DNA of 64,000 nucleotides from Marsupella aquatica (lineage: Eukaryota > Marchantiophyta). The translations under genes and the position numbers were made by a program. The notes beneath the pieces are model-generated. The model was not told the DNA's origin and searched no databases. It saw nothing but the letters and a program-made list of their open reading frames with translations. Below are positions 49,143-61,100 of this stretch, in pieces. Position 1 is the first letter of the stretch; each line of letters starts with the position of its first letter. Where the stretch lies: contig OZ316893.1 in assembly GCA_973895155.1 (NCBI GenBank), positions 11,160,001-11,224,000 of the forward strand. Direction: 5' to 3'.

Positions 49143-52100
49143 ATGGCGGCGTGTTACGAATCAGATGATTATTCAGATGGAGTTTCTGATGATGTTTCAT
49201 TGCCGGATGGCCCCGGCACAGTGGTTGGCCCAGATATCCCTGGAATAACTACTGTTTTAGATATGCCACCCCCCACCCCTATGAGCAAGTTAAAACATAG
49301 TCCTTTACGACTTGCAATTAGTGGGAAGAAATCATTGGTCGGTGGTAAAGAGAGGTCAGGGAGCTCCTCTGACTCCTTGGAGAGTATTGGTCCCCCTGGA
49401 CGTCAAGTTGTATCTCCTTTGTCACCAACAAAGGACAAATTGGGGAGTAATCTGGAAGGTTCAATGCCTATTTGGATGTCTGGGAAACGGTCTCATGAAT
49501 TCATGAAGACTGGATTTGGAAAGACGAAGAAGGCACTAAGTGGGGAAAATGACAGAGATTTTTGCAGTCTCCAAAGTGTTCAGCGGCTGAAGCAAATGCC
49601 AAAAAGTAAAACCTTTGGTAAGCCAACGTCGGAAACATTTCACAGGGGGATGAGGGAAGAAACTAGACGACCAGTGTTATTGAAAAGTATTCCAGAAAAG
49701 AATTCTAATGTGCGTTCCTCAGTTTTACCTAGGAGTCATGGTGTTGGGGCAAGGAGCGGATCAAGTCACGGAAACTCAAACAGGGAAACCAACCTGGTGG
49801 AGAGGGACCCTAGGAAAATATTGAAAGGGTCCCTACACGGTAATGGAGGGATTTCTGAAATACGCCCAGGTATTCCAAGGGTGCATAGAGTGAAGGAAAA
49901 GCCTCCATCTCCGAAGGCTGCAGGTCTGGAATCTAGGCATGTTCAGAAGCAAATGTTGGTGACCATTTCATCATCGAATGAAAGCGAGTCTTCGGAGAGT
50001 GGGGAGGATGATGATGTTCTGGTGGCATCTAGTCGTTACAAACGTACGAGCAACGCCACTTTGTGTGAAACAAAGTTGAAAGAGGAGGATATCAAGAAAA
50101 CAAATAGTAAGTACTGTTGTCAGAGTCATTGTCTCCTAAGTCTATCTCCAAAAGAAATTCGTGAGGCGCGTTCTAAATTTTTGAGGCAGAAATCTCAGGA
50201 TCGATCTTTATCTTTGCAGTGGCTTATAAAGCGAGACGGAAATGAAGGAGGGAGGCAGACTATATCTTACACGTTTGGTCAAAAGAGTATTTGTCGGAAA
50301 GCTTTCAAGCTTATATTTTGCGTTGGCAATCATAGATTAAATAGAATTTTGAAATTAGACAACCAAGACTTAGGATATTCTAAACCAGTTGGACGCCCTC
50401 CATCTGTTAAAAGATTAGTCTTGGTCAGTTGGCTTAGGTCGTTTTTTGAGACACGCGTGGAAACATTGCCAAATAAAGAAGTTTCACATTTACCGGATAA
50501 TTATTCAAAGCTGGAGGTATGGAAGATCTACGACTCCAACTATGCCAAGATTGATGAATCTTCAAAAATATCCTATCGACAATTCTTGAAAGTTTGGGTT
50601 CAAGAATTTGGTCATGTGAAGATTCCTCCAGTCAATCGATTCAGTGCTTGCGCGGATTGCGAGGAGTTCAAATCAATTCGGGACAAAGCTGTCTCGGAGA
50701 CCGAAAAGAGTAAGTTACTTACAAGTTTGACAAGTTTTTGTTTCAAGAATATGGCTTAACACATGATTTCTAATTTTTTTTGAAGAAACTAACAAGTTGT
50801 TTTTCCAGGGCGAGGGGAAATTATGTTACAAAAACATAGAGACCAACAATCCAAAGAACGTGAGAAACTCGCGAAGCATCGTAAGAAATGTTTTTCAAAT
50901 TCTGATAAATATTTGGGAGTTGTCATTGATGGGATGGATCAGAAGAAGACAAGGTTGCCTCATTGGCCGCGGCCCCCAAAATCGGTGGACGAAACATGTT
51001 TGATCCAAATGCACGTTGTCGGATGCCTGGTTTTCAATGGTGCACTATTTTCAAGAGTGTTTCTTAATTATCCTGTATTGCATAATGATGGAAACTTGAT
51101 AGTCACAATCCTGCAAAGGGTGTTTCACGAATGGGAAGAAAAGCCTGGTGGCTTGCCGCCTGTTCTCTATCTTCAACTTGATAATACCAGTAGAGAAAAT
51201 AAAAATAATTTACTCTTTGCCTATCTTCATATGTTGATTCGAAGAAAGGTTTTTCGGAAAATCAAACTAGGATTCTTGTTGGTTGGACACACACATGACC
51301 AAATAGATCAAATGTTCAGTCGATTTTCTAAACGACTAGCAAGGTTTAAGGCATTCACATACGAAAGCCTATGTGATATTATTTGTGAATCATATCAACC
51401 CCAACCAAATATCACTCTTTTAAAGGAAACATATGATTTCCGTCAATATGCCTTCTCAGATCCACCTTTAGTCATTGAAAGGATTCGAAATGTTACCTTC
51501 CACCACCAGTACAAATTTGCATTTGACAAGTTGGAAAATCAAGTTCCAACCCAATGGGGGAAGAAGTTTTCCACGGACTCAACTTGGAAACCTGACGGAG
51601 GCGTGAAATTTTTGAGGGAAGAGGAGCCAGAAAAGGTGATGGGTTGTGCTCCCGGATTACCCCTTTTCAAAAAGGGGGATAAGAACGTTACAAGGACTCA
51701 ACCAAATATGTCTAGTTCTTCAAGAATGACTTTGAAGGAGATGGATGATTCGTTAAATGAGATTCAAAAGGGAATACTTGCAGTTGAAACTTTATTCTCA
51801 GAAGAGGAAGTGAACTGGTGGAGAATGTTTTTTGAAGAGCAACGGGAATTGAATAAATCTTTGCTCCTTGATCAAAGACCATTGATTTTCCCTTTTCAAT
51901 GGCCACGCTCCCAAAGGGAGATTGCTGTTGCTGCTGAAGTTCCCAGAGTCCTTGTCAATGAAGAGGAAATTGAAGAGAGAGTATACGGACCTACCAGAGA
52001 TATATACGTGGGTCCTTATCGGAATCAAGGAAAGATAGATGTAGAGAAGGAGAATATGGAAGGAGACTTTTCGGATCTTGAAGTCAACACTTATATTTCT

Positions 52101-52541
52101 GTTGCTGGAGAAGAATCGGAAACATTTTGGGTGGCCAAGGTGGAAAGAATTGACCAGCGCGACGAGTTCAACATTCCAAAAATGATTTATGTTTTATGGC
52201 ATGCTACAAAAACCGGGTCAGATCCTTGGAAAGCCAAGTACTTACCAGAAGTCTTAAACTACGAAAAGAAGAAAAGTGGTCGTGGGAAAGGAACTTTGAA
52301 ACCAATATGGTTTCACCAAGAGCTTGATTTATCTTCAACGACTGTTTTTGCTTACAACTTCATGTTGACAAAATCTGATACATTGTACAAAAAGACAGTA
52401 GATCGAATCAAAATCCGATTGACTGAATTTTTGGCAGAAGAGAAAGAGCAAGAACAAGAGAATGGATCAACTAGAACCCCGCTAGGAGATAAATCTAGGG
52501 ATATTTCGTTTCAAGAATTGAGGACTTCTGGATCTGAGTAA
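49143..52541 (+). CDS. copy A: DDE-type transposase resembling the DUF7869 family (2 exons, intact)
   Basis: Exons 49143-50709 and 50809-52541 join through a 99-bp GT-AG intron into 1,099 residues without interruption. The first 300 residues are Ser/Lys-rich and disordered-looking. Then come Cys/His motifs (YCCQSHC, CVGNHR), a basic helix-type stretch, CADCEEFKSIRDKA, and a catalytic core: VVIDGMDQKKT (D563), LYLQLDN (D647) and VGHTHDQIDQMFS (D686 or D689). The spacing fits a D-D-D/E nuclease. After it follow a linker and a BAH- or SH3-like segment with FWVAKVERID. The core words match the DUF7869 family as I know it, which occurs in multicopy genes of many eukaryotes. The intact frame suggests recent activity. 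The ATG is the first after the TATA box at 49039. Confidence 0.85.
49494..49505. repeat. CATGAATTCATG palindrome inside the transposase gene
   Basis: The palindrome occurs within exon 1 of the transposase gene, encoding Ser-His-Glu-Phe-Met. It is the only full copy found inside a coding exon and may be a chance match or a further site. Confidence 0.5.
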
Positions 52542-52631
52542 TGAAAAGTAGTTATTGTTTGTGACATTACCATTGAAAAACATGGATAACTTGAAAATTT
52601 ACAAATTTTCAAAATGCCTTTACCACTTATT

Positions 52632-52643
52632 CATGAATTCATG
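52632..52643. repeat. CATGAATTCATG palindrome downstream of the transposase gene
   Basis: TTATTCATGAATTCATGG lies about 90 bases after the transposase stop codon. With the sites at 48.5 and 45.9 kb it brackets copy A. From here to 53.15 kb I see no gene. Confidence 0.65.
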
Positions 52644-53191
52644 GTTAAAGTTTCTTGAGAAATTTGTAGTTTAATATTATGTTAGTGGGTTGTGTTTCAA
52701 TTCAATTAGATGGTGTCATTTCTATTCTCTTTGTCTTCTTTTCACAATAATGTGTATCAGGTTAAGTTATAGTAATTTATTTTCTGGTTTTTAAATGACA
52801 ATGGCTTTTGGAGGTGATTTAGTTGTTGTTTCAAAAGACACCTCGTGTAATTGTGAGACCATTCTAGATAATAGTGTTGTATTTGAGATCATTTATTGGT
52901 GGAATGTAACTTCAGATGAATTTGGTCATTTTTAGGTGTCAAAACATAGCTAGTTTATGTCATATTTTGTTCGCTCCATATTTTTGCTCTAAAATAGGTG
53001 CTAATTTTTGCACTTTTTTGGACTTTTTCGTTGTTTTTCTGATTTTTTGGCTAGAGTTCCTAAAGTATGGGCTTGTTACTCATCATTTAAGGCTTCTTGT
53101 TCTTGGATGGGATGATTGATTAGGCACATTATCACATGTACACTCGACCGTCAATTTAAAAAAGGCTCACATTTTGTTTGGACTACTTTTG

Positions 53192-53362
53192 CGATAATTT
53201 TATCGGTGTTGGTATAATTATATTGAAACTTGAATGACCCCGTCTTGAGTTGAGCAATAAAATTATCGTCATCTGCATTGCGGGTCTCTTGTCCTTGTGT
53301 GTTATGAGATGTTGTGTTACATTTCCACATGTGCTATGAGATTGGCAACGATAATTTTATTG
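53192..53362 (+). repeat. three directional palindromic motifs upstream of the copy B methyltransferase gene
   Basis: Cores at 53192 (CGATAATTTTATCG), 53255 (CAATAAAATTATCG) and 53349 (CGATAATTTTATTG). The last two are followed after seven bases by CATTGC and CATTGG; the first by TATAAT. They lie just before a possible 3' splice site (TTATTTGCAG, ending 53392), so some may sit in a 5' UTR intron. Confidence 0.75.
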
Positions 53363-54462
53363 CTCTTTGCATTGGAATATGTTTATTTGCAGACTTTGCC
53401 ATGGCTGCTAGTGGAAAGAGTGGATCTGCCGAGGCTGAAACTCTCATGACAAGCCTCACCAATGCAATTTGGATGTGTGAAGACATTTGTGAAGAGGTCA
53501 AGTGTATCAGGAAGCCATGGTACTTCCGTGACACCAGATTAGAGTCCACGGGTTTCCAAGATTGTAATACCCCAATCCTTTGGGTCCAGTTGCAAAAATC
53601 TGCAAAGGTTAATGTTTTGTATGGCCCTGTGATTGCTGTGGCCATCTGTGAGTTCATGGTTGGCCACGGGGAGGGAAAAGTGTTGACAAAGGGCCTTAGT
53701 TTCTTGACAATGTGTGGACGCAAGGGTTTCACATCTCTCATTGTTACTCTTGACAACTTTGATGAGAAATCTGTTGACAGTTATCCAGAAGATCTCCTTG
53801 TCGCAGAAGTCTGGACAGCAAGAGAGATGAATGTTATGGGTTTGGCTTGGGTGTGCCAATATGTCCAAGATTGTGATGCTATCATGCTACCAAGGGTGAA
53901 CTCAGAGTACAAGAGACTTGTGGGTGAAGAGTTCAAACCTGTCCGGAAAATTGTTTTCAAGAAACCTGGTTCAAGCGGGAGTGGTGGTTCTTATGTCAAT
54001 AAAATGTCGGGCCGTAAAGAACCATTACAAACCTCTCCACCTATTGATGTGGACGAACCCGCAACTTCTGGTCGGGTTTCGGGAAGTGGAAGAGGGAAAG
54101 GGAGAGGTAGCAGGAGGGGAGATGCCGCGGGAACTTTTGACGGTGGGAAGAGGAGCCAGGAAACTGGCGGTAGTGGAAGGGGCCGGGGGCAATTGTCGAG
54201 GACGTGCATCAGAAGCACCGTCCGTTAATCCAAGCAAAAATAAAGGATCCGAGGGATCCGGGCCATCTGGTTCTAGACTTAGCACAAAGAGGAAGAGAAC
54301 TGGCTGGAGTGAAACGGTCGCTCTAGAAGTAATTAGAGCTCCAACTAATACATTAATTTCTCCAGTTCCAGTCGCAGTTCCTATGATGCCACTGGTAAGT
54401 ATTACATTGTTCAGTTTTGTTGATCAAATGTGGATTCCGATAAAAATCTCGCTGTTTCTTTC

Positions 54463-55076
54463 GGCCTCATTCACAATTGGAGGACCCAAAAGGAACGTCA
54501 CACTCAAAAGTGATCATAGTTTATTATGCTTTAGGATATCATTTGTAGGGTGTAATGAGATGATATAGAAAATTTGATGTACTATACTTAATAAACATCC
54601 TGTAGGTTCATAACATTCATTAAATTATCTAGCATTTGAGACTTTGAAGATTTCCTTATATGTCCTTCAAAGATTGATAAAAGGACTTGTCACGCAACGA
54701 GTCACATCATTTCAGGACTCAAAAGGACTCTAAAAATTGCATTTTAGACAATGAAATTTTATCAAAGCATGCATACTAATAGAATAATCTTATATTTCAA
54801 AACTCAAATACTGACACACACTAAACCTTTATGTATAGGACAAAAATAATCATTAATTTTGGCTTATTTAGGGCCAACAATAATAGGATCCCTTAAAACA
54901 GTTGAAAACTTGATTTATCTACATGGTGAGGTAGGTTACACCATGTAAAATCGTCTTGTGAAAAAATTAGAGTTAAATGTCTTTTTCACGTTACAAAAGT
55001 CATTATTCACTAAAAAAACATGTTTTTGAGTCCTGAAAATGGTTCCTGCGAGGTACACCCAATTGTGAATGAGGCC
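54463..55076. mobile_element. 614-bp MITE in an intron of the copy B gene, 18-bp TIRs
   Basis: The ends GGCCTCATTCACAATTGG and CCAATTGTGAATGAGGCC are perfect inverted repeats. The flanks read GCTGTTTC-TTTC and TTTC-CTTAATTG, a 4-bp duplication. A second, uninterrupted copy of the target (GCTGTTTCTTTCCTTAATTG) lies at 55137-55156 and shows the empty site directly. No coding capacity. The superfamily is uncertain; a 4-bp duplication differs from the other MITE family in this window. Confidence 0.88.
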
Positions 55077-56269
55077 TTTCCTTAATTGAATTTGCAATGT
55101 TTTTTGTGGACAAATGCGGATTCTGATAAAATTCTCGCTGTTTCTTTCCTTAATTGAATTCACAACATTTTTTGTAAGCTAATTAGGAGGAGGAGACAAC
55201 TCTTTCAATGTATGAGACTGATGCCATCAAAGCAGAGCTCAGTCTATTGATGCAACAAAGGGTGCAAAGGACAACTAAAGTATCCTTCTGCATGTCAACA
55301 ATCTGATATTTGATGAGGAGGGGGATATGTCAACTTTGATTAGACCAGTGGATAGATTGCATGTGGAGAATATCAAGATACTTCTCATGAAAAACCCCAC
55401 GAACTTCAGTGCACCGTTCGTGCTGTGTGTGGATCCGGAGGATTGTCCGAAGATTGGGACATCCTGAAGTCAAGGGTATGGAAGTATAGAATTATTGGAG
55501 GGAATCATGGTGCTCGGGCAAACTCCAACTTGTATAAAATGTATGGCAAGCACATTTATGGTGAGCTGGAAGCTTGGGTTCACGCTGGGTTTACAAGATC
55601 CAAGGTCCAAAAGTTGGGCTTCCAGCATAATTATGACCAGGAGTACGTAATAGGAAGAACATGACTCATATTGACCAAGTTCGTGCTTGTCACAATATTT
55701 ATCTTGAAATGGGTGTGGGCTCGAATAAAGATGTTCGCAAAGCATGTTGTGAAGAATGCATGATGGATTACACGCCAGGCGTTCGTGACTCCATGGCCAA
55801 ACATGACCCAGCTTTCCAAATTGCTTTCCAAACAGGTGAAATCAGGGATCTTCAGGAGAAAATTTTCCAGATGTGGGAGAAGGGTATTGTCTTAGGACAA
55901 CCCAAAAAAATTGTGGCAATGAAGAACGCAAAGGGAAAGGTAAAACCTTTGACAATAAGGGAGATTAAAATGAATAAACTTGCTAGGGACCTCAACTTAA
56001 ATTCACTTTGAGGTCTACAAGGACTGTCAAATAAGGAGCATGTCAAGTGTCTCTTGAATAGGGTTATCGGGAAGGTGATCACTTTGGATCAAATGCACAA
56101 GGAAGGTGAGAAGCTGAAAAAGCTTGCCAAGGTGAAGAAACTATTTTTCAGATATCTGGTCAGCCAGATTGGGCAACGTGCAGAGAAATGTTTCCCACTA
56201 AAACATATGTTTCGGTCCTTGGCATATGGGCTGAGAAATTGAGTGACGCGGTAAGCATTCCTCTGACCG

Positions 56270-56405
56270 CAAGATTTTTATCGGCTTTAGCATTCTATTT
56301 GTAGGTTTCTAAGCGATTGTATTTATCGGCGATAGGATTTCATTTGTAGATACGCATGATGCTTATGGGCTATCGTGTTCCATCACAAGATTTTTATCGG
56401 GTTTT
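56270..56405 (+). repeat. three degenerate directional motifs in an intron of copy B
   Basis: Cores end at 56283, 56328 and 56399; the first and third are both CAAGATTTTTATCG. The seven-base gap is kept, followed by CATTCT, GATTTC and GATTCA. The left half of the palindrome has decayed while the right half and the tail survive. Confidence 0.6.
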
Positions 56406-57642
56406 GGATTCATCTCACGTTATTCTAACTGGACATGTGTGTGACAATTGTACAGCTGAAGATTAGTTCAAAAAGGAAAAACAAAGTGGTTCCGGCTATC
56501 ACTTATAATTCTGTGGGGGAGGTTATTGTTCTCTTGGCTGACATCCCATATGTGTTTAAGAATTTTGTGCTTGCTACAATCAATAGGCACAACCGGCTAC
56601 AGTCCTTAGGCCAGGGCACAGCAGAAGCGTTGGAACAAACATGGAAAAATGCTGATGGGGATTCTTTCCCCTACTATCTCCATGTTGGGGATGTTTGAAT
56701 TTTGTATTCTTTTGTTGAGCCAAGGGCTTACACCCTTGCGGTCGCGGATATTCCCTATGGTTTTCATGCTCTTGGTTCGGAGTGTGATGAAGTGTCCTTC
56801 GCAGAAAAGGACATTTTAGATATGGTGACAAGTTTTTCAAAGATGACAACCGCTAAGCAACTGGTGCAGGTTTGTTGTGATCCATTCACTACAACAAACT
56901 CATATGGTGATGTCTGCACTTGAGAGTGTATGCAACTGTGGGGTCGAGGCTGGAATTTGGGAGAAGACTAACATTCATGAGCGTCCTGCTGGCGCTCGAT
57001 TGGCGTGGGGTTTTGAGAACTGGTCGTTGGGTTTCTATAGCGAGGAAGGAATTTGGAACATGACACATGTACAATTTCCAACTGGATGAGTCTCGCGTCA
57101 ATATCATCAAGGTTCCATGTGTAACCAAGAAGCCCGTTGATCCGTTGGGATGTGTTGTAAACCCGTACTGAAGCCTGTTGGTTTGGGGGCTTGGTTTGTT
57201 TCCCATTTCTCTGAGAAAGAGGATTGGGTTATAGATCTTTGTTGTGGAACCGGATCGATGTTAGCTGCTACGCTCCTCAATTCTTGCCAGGGTTGATTTG
57301 TCGATAAGAGTTCTGCACAGATTGATTTTGTGAAATCTTGGATCATGACTCTGGAGTCAAACTGGAATTTATTTGCGGAATCCCAGATTGAAGGGCACGG
57401 TGTTGAAGGTCATGAGATTGAACCACCAATTGCAGGCCAGTTGGGTGTTCTCGGGACATTGACTTACACAATTGAAGTCGTGAAGGTGACCAAAGAGGAA
57501 CAAGAAGCAACTGAGGAAGAGCCTCCTAGAACACCAAATGAGGATGATCTCAACGACATGTTATTAGATTAGTTAGTCAAATGTGCTAGTTAGAATTTCT
57601 TGGCATCATAGTCATGCTGTTATCAATGAGGAATAGAGTTGT

Positions 57643-57965
57643 CGATAAATTTATCGGATTGTGTATTCCATCAAGAAGAACCGTTGTAACCTTTGTTCAT
57701 GCAATAAATTTATCGGACTTTGCATTCCATCAAGAAGCACTTTGCATTCCACGCTCTAGCTATTCCACTCCCTTCGCTCTAGCTATTCCACTCCCTTGTT
57801 TGTCACGGTGTTCTAGCTGTCAAATGGAGTTGTCAATAATCTTATCGGACTTTGCATTCCATGTTCTAGCTATTACACTCCCTTGTTTGTCACGGTGTTC
57901 TTGTTGTCACGGTGTTCTAGCTGGGGGAATGAAGTCATCGATAATCTTATCGGACTTTGCATTCC
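57643..57965 (+). repeat. four directional palindromic motifs between the convergent copy B genes
   Basis: Cores at 57643, 57702, 57834 and 57939. All are followed after exactly seven bases by (C/T)ATTCC, and the last three share GACTTTGCATTCC in full. Between them the phrases CTAGCTATTCCACTCCCTT and TTGTCACGGTGTTCTAGCTG repeat. The group lies between the two gene ends (57572 and 58145). Confidence 0.85.
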
Positions 57966-58144
57966 ACGCTCTAGCTCCACAATAATTTCAAAAAAATTTA
58001 TCATTATAGCTTTAAAGAACGACATAGTCCAAGATGTTCACGATTGCAACCATCCTCATGGGAACGATAACTATTATAACTTAAACCTTTACACTAGCTT
58101 CTACTATCAACGACTACAATGTCCATCATTGCATTTTGAATGAT

Positions 58145-61100
58145 TCATCTTGTTTGTACAAGGAGAGTACTATTTGCCAATAACGCAAAGTTATACGCAT
58201 AAACTGTAGTTTTTGCTAGGGATAGTTCATCCTCCAGTACTTTATTAGACAAAGCCTCTTTCTCCGGATAATATTTGCCTTCAATTGTAGACTCCTCTTT
58301 GGAATCCATTGCATACCAAGTGATTTTAATTTGCTCGAGGATGTTGTTAATTTTTGTGAGAATCTCAATCACTTTTGCCATCTTCCTTTGGATCCTGATG
58401 GGCTGCTACACGTACATATCATTGCAAATTTAGTATTCACCTCTAGATCCTTGAAGTCTCCAATTTCCGTGACTTTTCTCCGACTTCCGGAATACATGAC
58501 TGTCCTCACACCCGCTATTTTATCAACCAAGATAGGTTCCATTGTTGCTTCTGTAGGATTGGTTGTAAGTTCTCTTTGTATGTTTACCTTGGGCCAACTC
58601 CAATCAAAACTCCATTGTGCAGGTTTCAGGTGGTGTTGAATCACTTCTTATAGTTTGTCAAAGAAACGACCCCACCATAGCCGATCTTTGTCATCAAAGT
58701 AATTGAATCCATCTTCAATTCCTCTTCGATATTTTTGAAGAGTCGAAAAATGATTTTGCGCCGCCCGCTCATCTTGTTCCTCAGTATCATTCTCTTGATC
58801 ATCATTGTCTCTTGTCGCTCCCATGGCCGACTTCAATGTCATTTGTGGTGCGACCCACATTCCAGATGAAGGAATGTACCGAACAAATTCCATGGGCTCC
58901 CCCCAATCTGTTGTCGTTGAAAGATGTTTGGCATGGAAGATAGACCAAGCACTTCCATCTTCGAGTACTCTCGTAATCCAAAATTTTTCTGAGCACTTAT
59001 GCCGTGGAGAGTACGCAAAACCTGACCATCCATATCAAGGTTGTTATTTGCTTGATCCTTGTCAGACACAAATTTTTGAAATCAGCAACCTCATCGACAA
59101 AAAATATCTTTGCCGTAGGATTGTAGGATTCCTCTATGATTAATTGCGGAAAGAGTGTCAAACCAAAAAGCTTTTTGCTTGTTCAATTTTGAAGAAAACT
59201 TGCTAAACATTTGATCAATTTGGTCATGGGTGTGCCCCACCAACACAAAACCAACCTTTATTTTCTGGAAAACACCTATCTCCACCAACATGTTCAAATA
59301 TGCCATAAGATATTTATTCTTGTTTTCCTGAGCAGTGTTATCAAGCTGGAGATAAAGCACTGGAGGGAGCGGACCTTCCCACGTATTCCGAATATGTTGA
59401 ATAACGTGGATGGTCAGGTTGCTATCATTGCAAATATTTGAATAGTTCAAAAAAACATTTGAACTCAATTGTTTGTTGAAGATCAAACAACCCACTACGT
59501 GTATAGGGATGAAATACTTCTCATCCATATTCTTTGGACACCAAATGAAATGAGGTAACTGTGTCTTCTTTTGATCCATTCCATCAATACAGATGCCCAA
59601 ATATTTCTCCGAACTCTTGTAACATTTGCTCCGGTGCTTTGCTAACTTCTCCCTCTCCATTGTTTGTGCCTTCCGATACTCGTTTAGCAATGTTGAGAAT
59701 TTTCCTACAATAATAAAAATGTTTAGAACTTTTCTGGCCTGACAGCGATAAATTTATTGGGTTCAATATTCAAACACTTGATTTGATAACCGCAATGTTA
59801 AACCGTGACAACGATAAATTTATCGGGATAAGTATTCAAACTGTTCAAACGATATATTCACACACATTACCAAAGAAGAAGCATGGGAATACTCAACCTG
59901 ATAAAATTATTGGGAGTAACACATGGGTTTAGAAACTTACTCTTTTCTGCTTTGAGTGTTGCCTTATCACGTAGTGCTTTGAATTCAGTACACGGGGCGC
60001 AGGTGGAGAAATGACTCCTTTTGGGGATGCGCACGCGAGGAAACTCCTTGTTCCAAATGCGAACAAACCATGAATATGTCACGCCTTGTTCTTGGCGCAT
60101 TAGAGTTTTAGAACTTAGGAAGGCATCAAAAACTTTAGTTTTTGTCCAATTGTCAGGTAAATGAAAGATATCCTTGTTGGGGAGACTCTCTACATTTGTG
60201 GTAAAAAATCATCGAGACACTGAACGAGACCAAGATGTGCGGACAATTTTTCTCTACAAAATGTATCGATCTGAATCCGAGAAAACATGTTCTTTGAGAT
60301 TTTTTGGAGACGATTATTTCCTAAGGAAAATAATTTCTTAAAACCACTCCGACAAAAGGATCTACCGCTAACTGAGTAACCACTTGCACCGGCATGCCCA
60401 CCCTTCACACATCCTCTTAGAAGTACGTTCTTTTCTTGGTAAAATAGCCCATAGTAATATGTGCGTTGTTTCATCACATCCTGCAGACCCAAATTCCTCA
60501 GACAAAAATTATCACAACAGGGATACTTATAAATTTCTTTCATTTTGTTTCTATTCAATTTATCATTTATCACATTGTCTTTCGTAATAATTTGGTCTCT
60601 ATCTTTTTTACTAGGTTCATTTGACTTCTCTATAGATTGACATCCGATGAGAACATCAATTGACATTTTTGGGTCCTTCAGGTACCTCGCGAATAGATGC
60701 ATCACTCTCTGCTGACCTACCATCCTCCACAGATCTCCTCGCCGGCGGAGGGGCATTGAAAAGGCAACTATAACTATTCTCTTCTATAGCTCCTTCTAAA
60801 CATTCAGACATAACTTGTGCTATGATATCGGATTTTGTATCTCCTTCCTAATTTTTGTCCTCTTATCCACTCGACTCATCTAAAAACACAATTGGACTTC
60901 GTGGCTCTCTATACATAACCCGAACGCCACTAAGACCTCTCCTTGACACTTGGAGCTTGGAACCAATCACAGTCCGCCCTGGAGAACTTGGAGAACTATT
61001 CACACGTGCAGTCCCAACGACTCCGCGAGCTGCAGGAAAACTGAGCACTTGTTGACCACAATTCCCACGGACCATTTGGGAAAGGGCCAAGTCTAGACTT

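Larger units (their letters stand above)
53401..57572 (+). pseudogene. copy B: decayed ParB-like / methyltransferase gene
   Basis: Homologous to the copy A gene along its length but broken. Exon 1 starts MAASGKSGSAEAETLMTSLT; an extra base in a G run near 54190 shifts the frame. Splicing at 54394/54395 to 55187 resumes the protein. Further frameshifts and stops follow near 55310, 55450, 55660, 56010, 56700 and 57090-57320. Recognisable pieces are SAPFVLCVDPEDC, YRIIGGNHGARANSN (ParB-like), a split Lys-rich region, AYTLAVADIPYGF (motif IV) and EDWVIDLCCGTGS (motif I), ending in an acidic tail. An intron at the same place as intron 1 of copy A (about 56252-56454) contains three degenerate palindromic motifs. 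At least six breaks argue against sequencing error alone. It lies convergent to the copy B transposase gene. Confidence 0.85.

Noticed and set aside
44800-53100. Terminal inverted repeats of copy A
   Set aside because: I compared both flanks by eye and found no convincing match, so no boundaries are claimed.
39400-57960. Recurring peptide DKFI(G/A)LCIP in several short open frames
   Set aside because: It is only the translation of the repeated DNA motif (GATAAATTTATCG plus tail). Other copies are in different frames or next to stops, so conservation is at DNA level.
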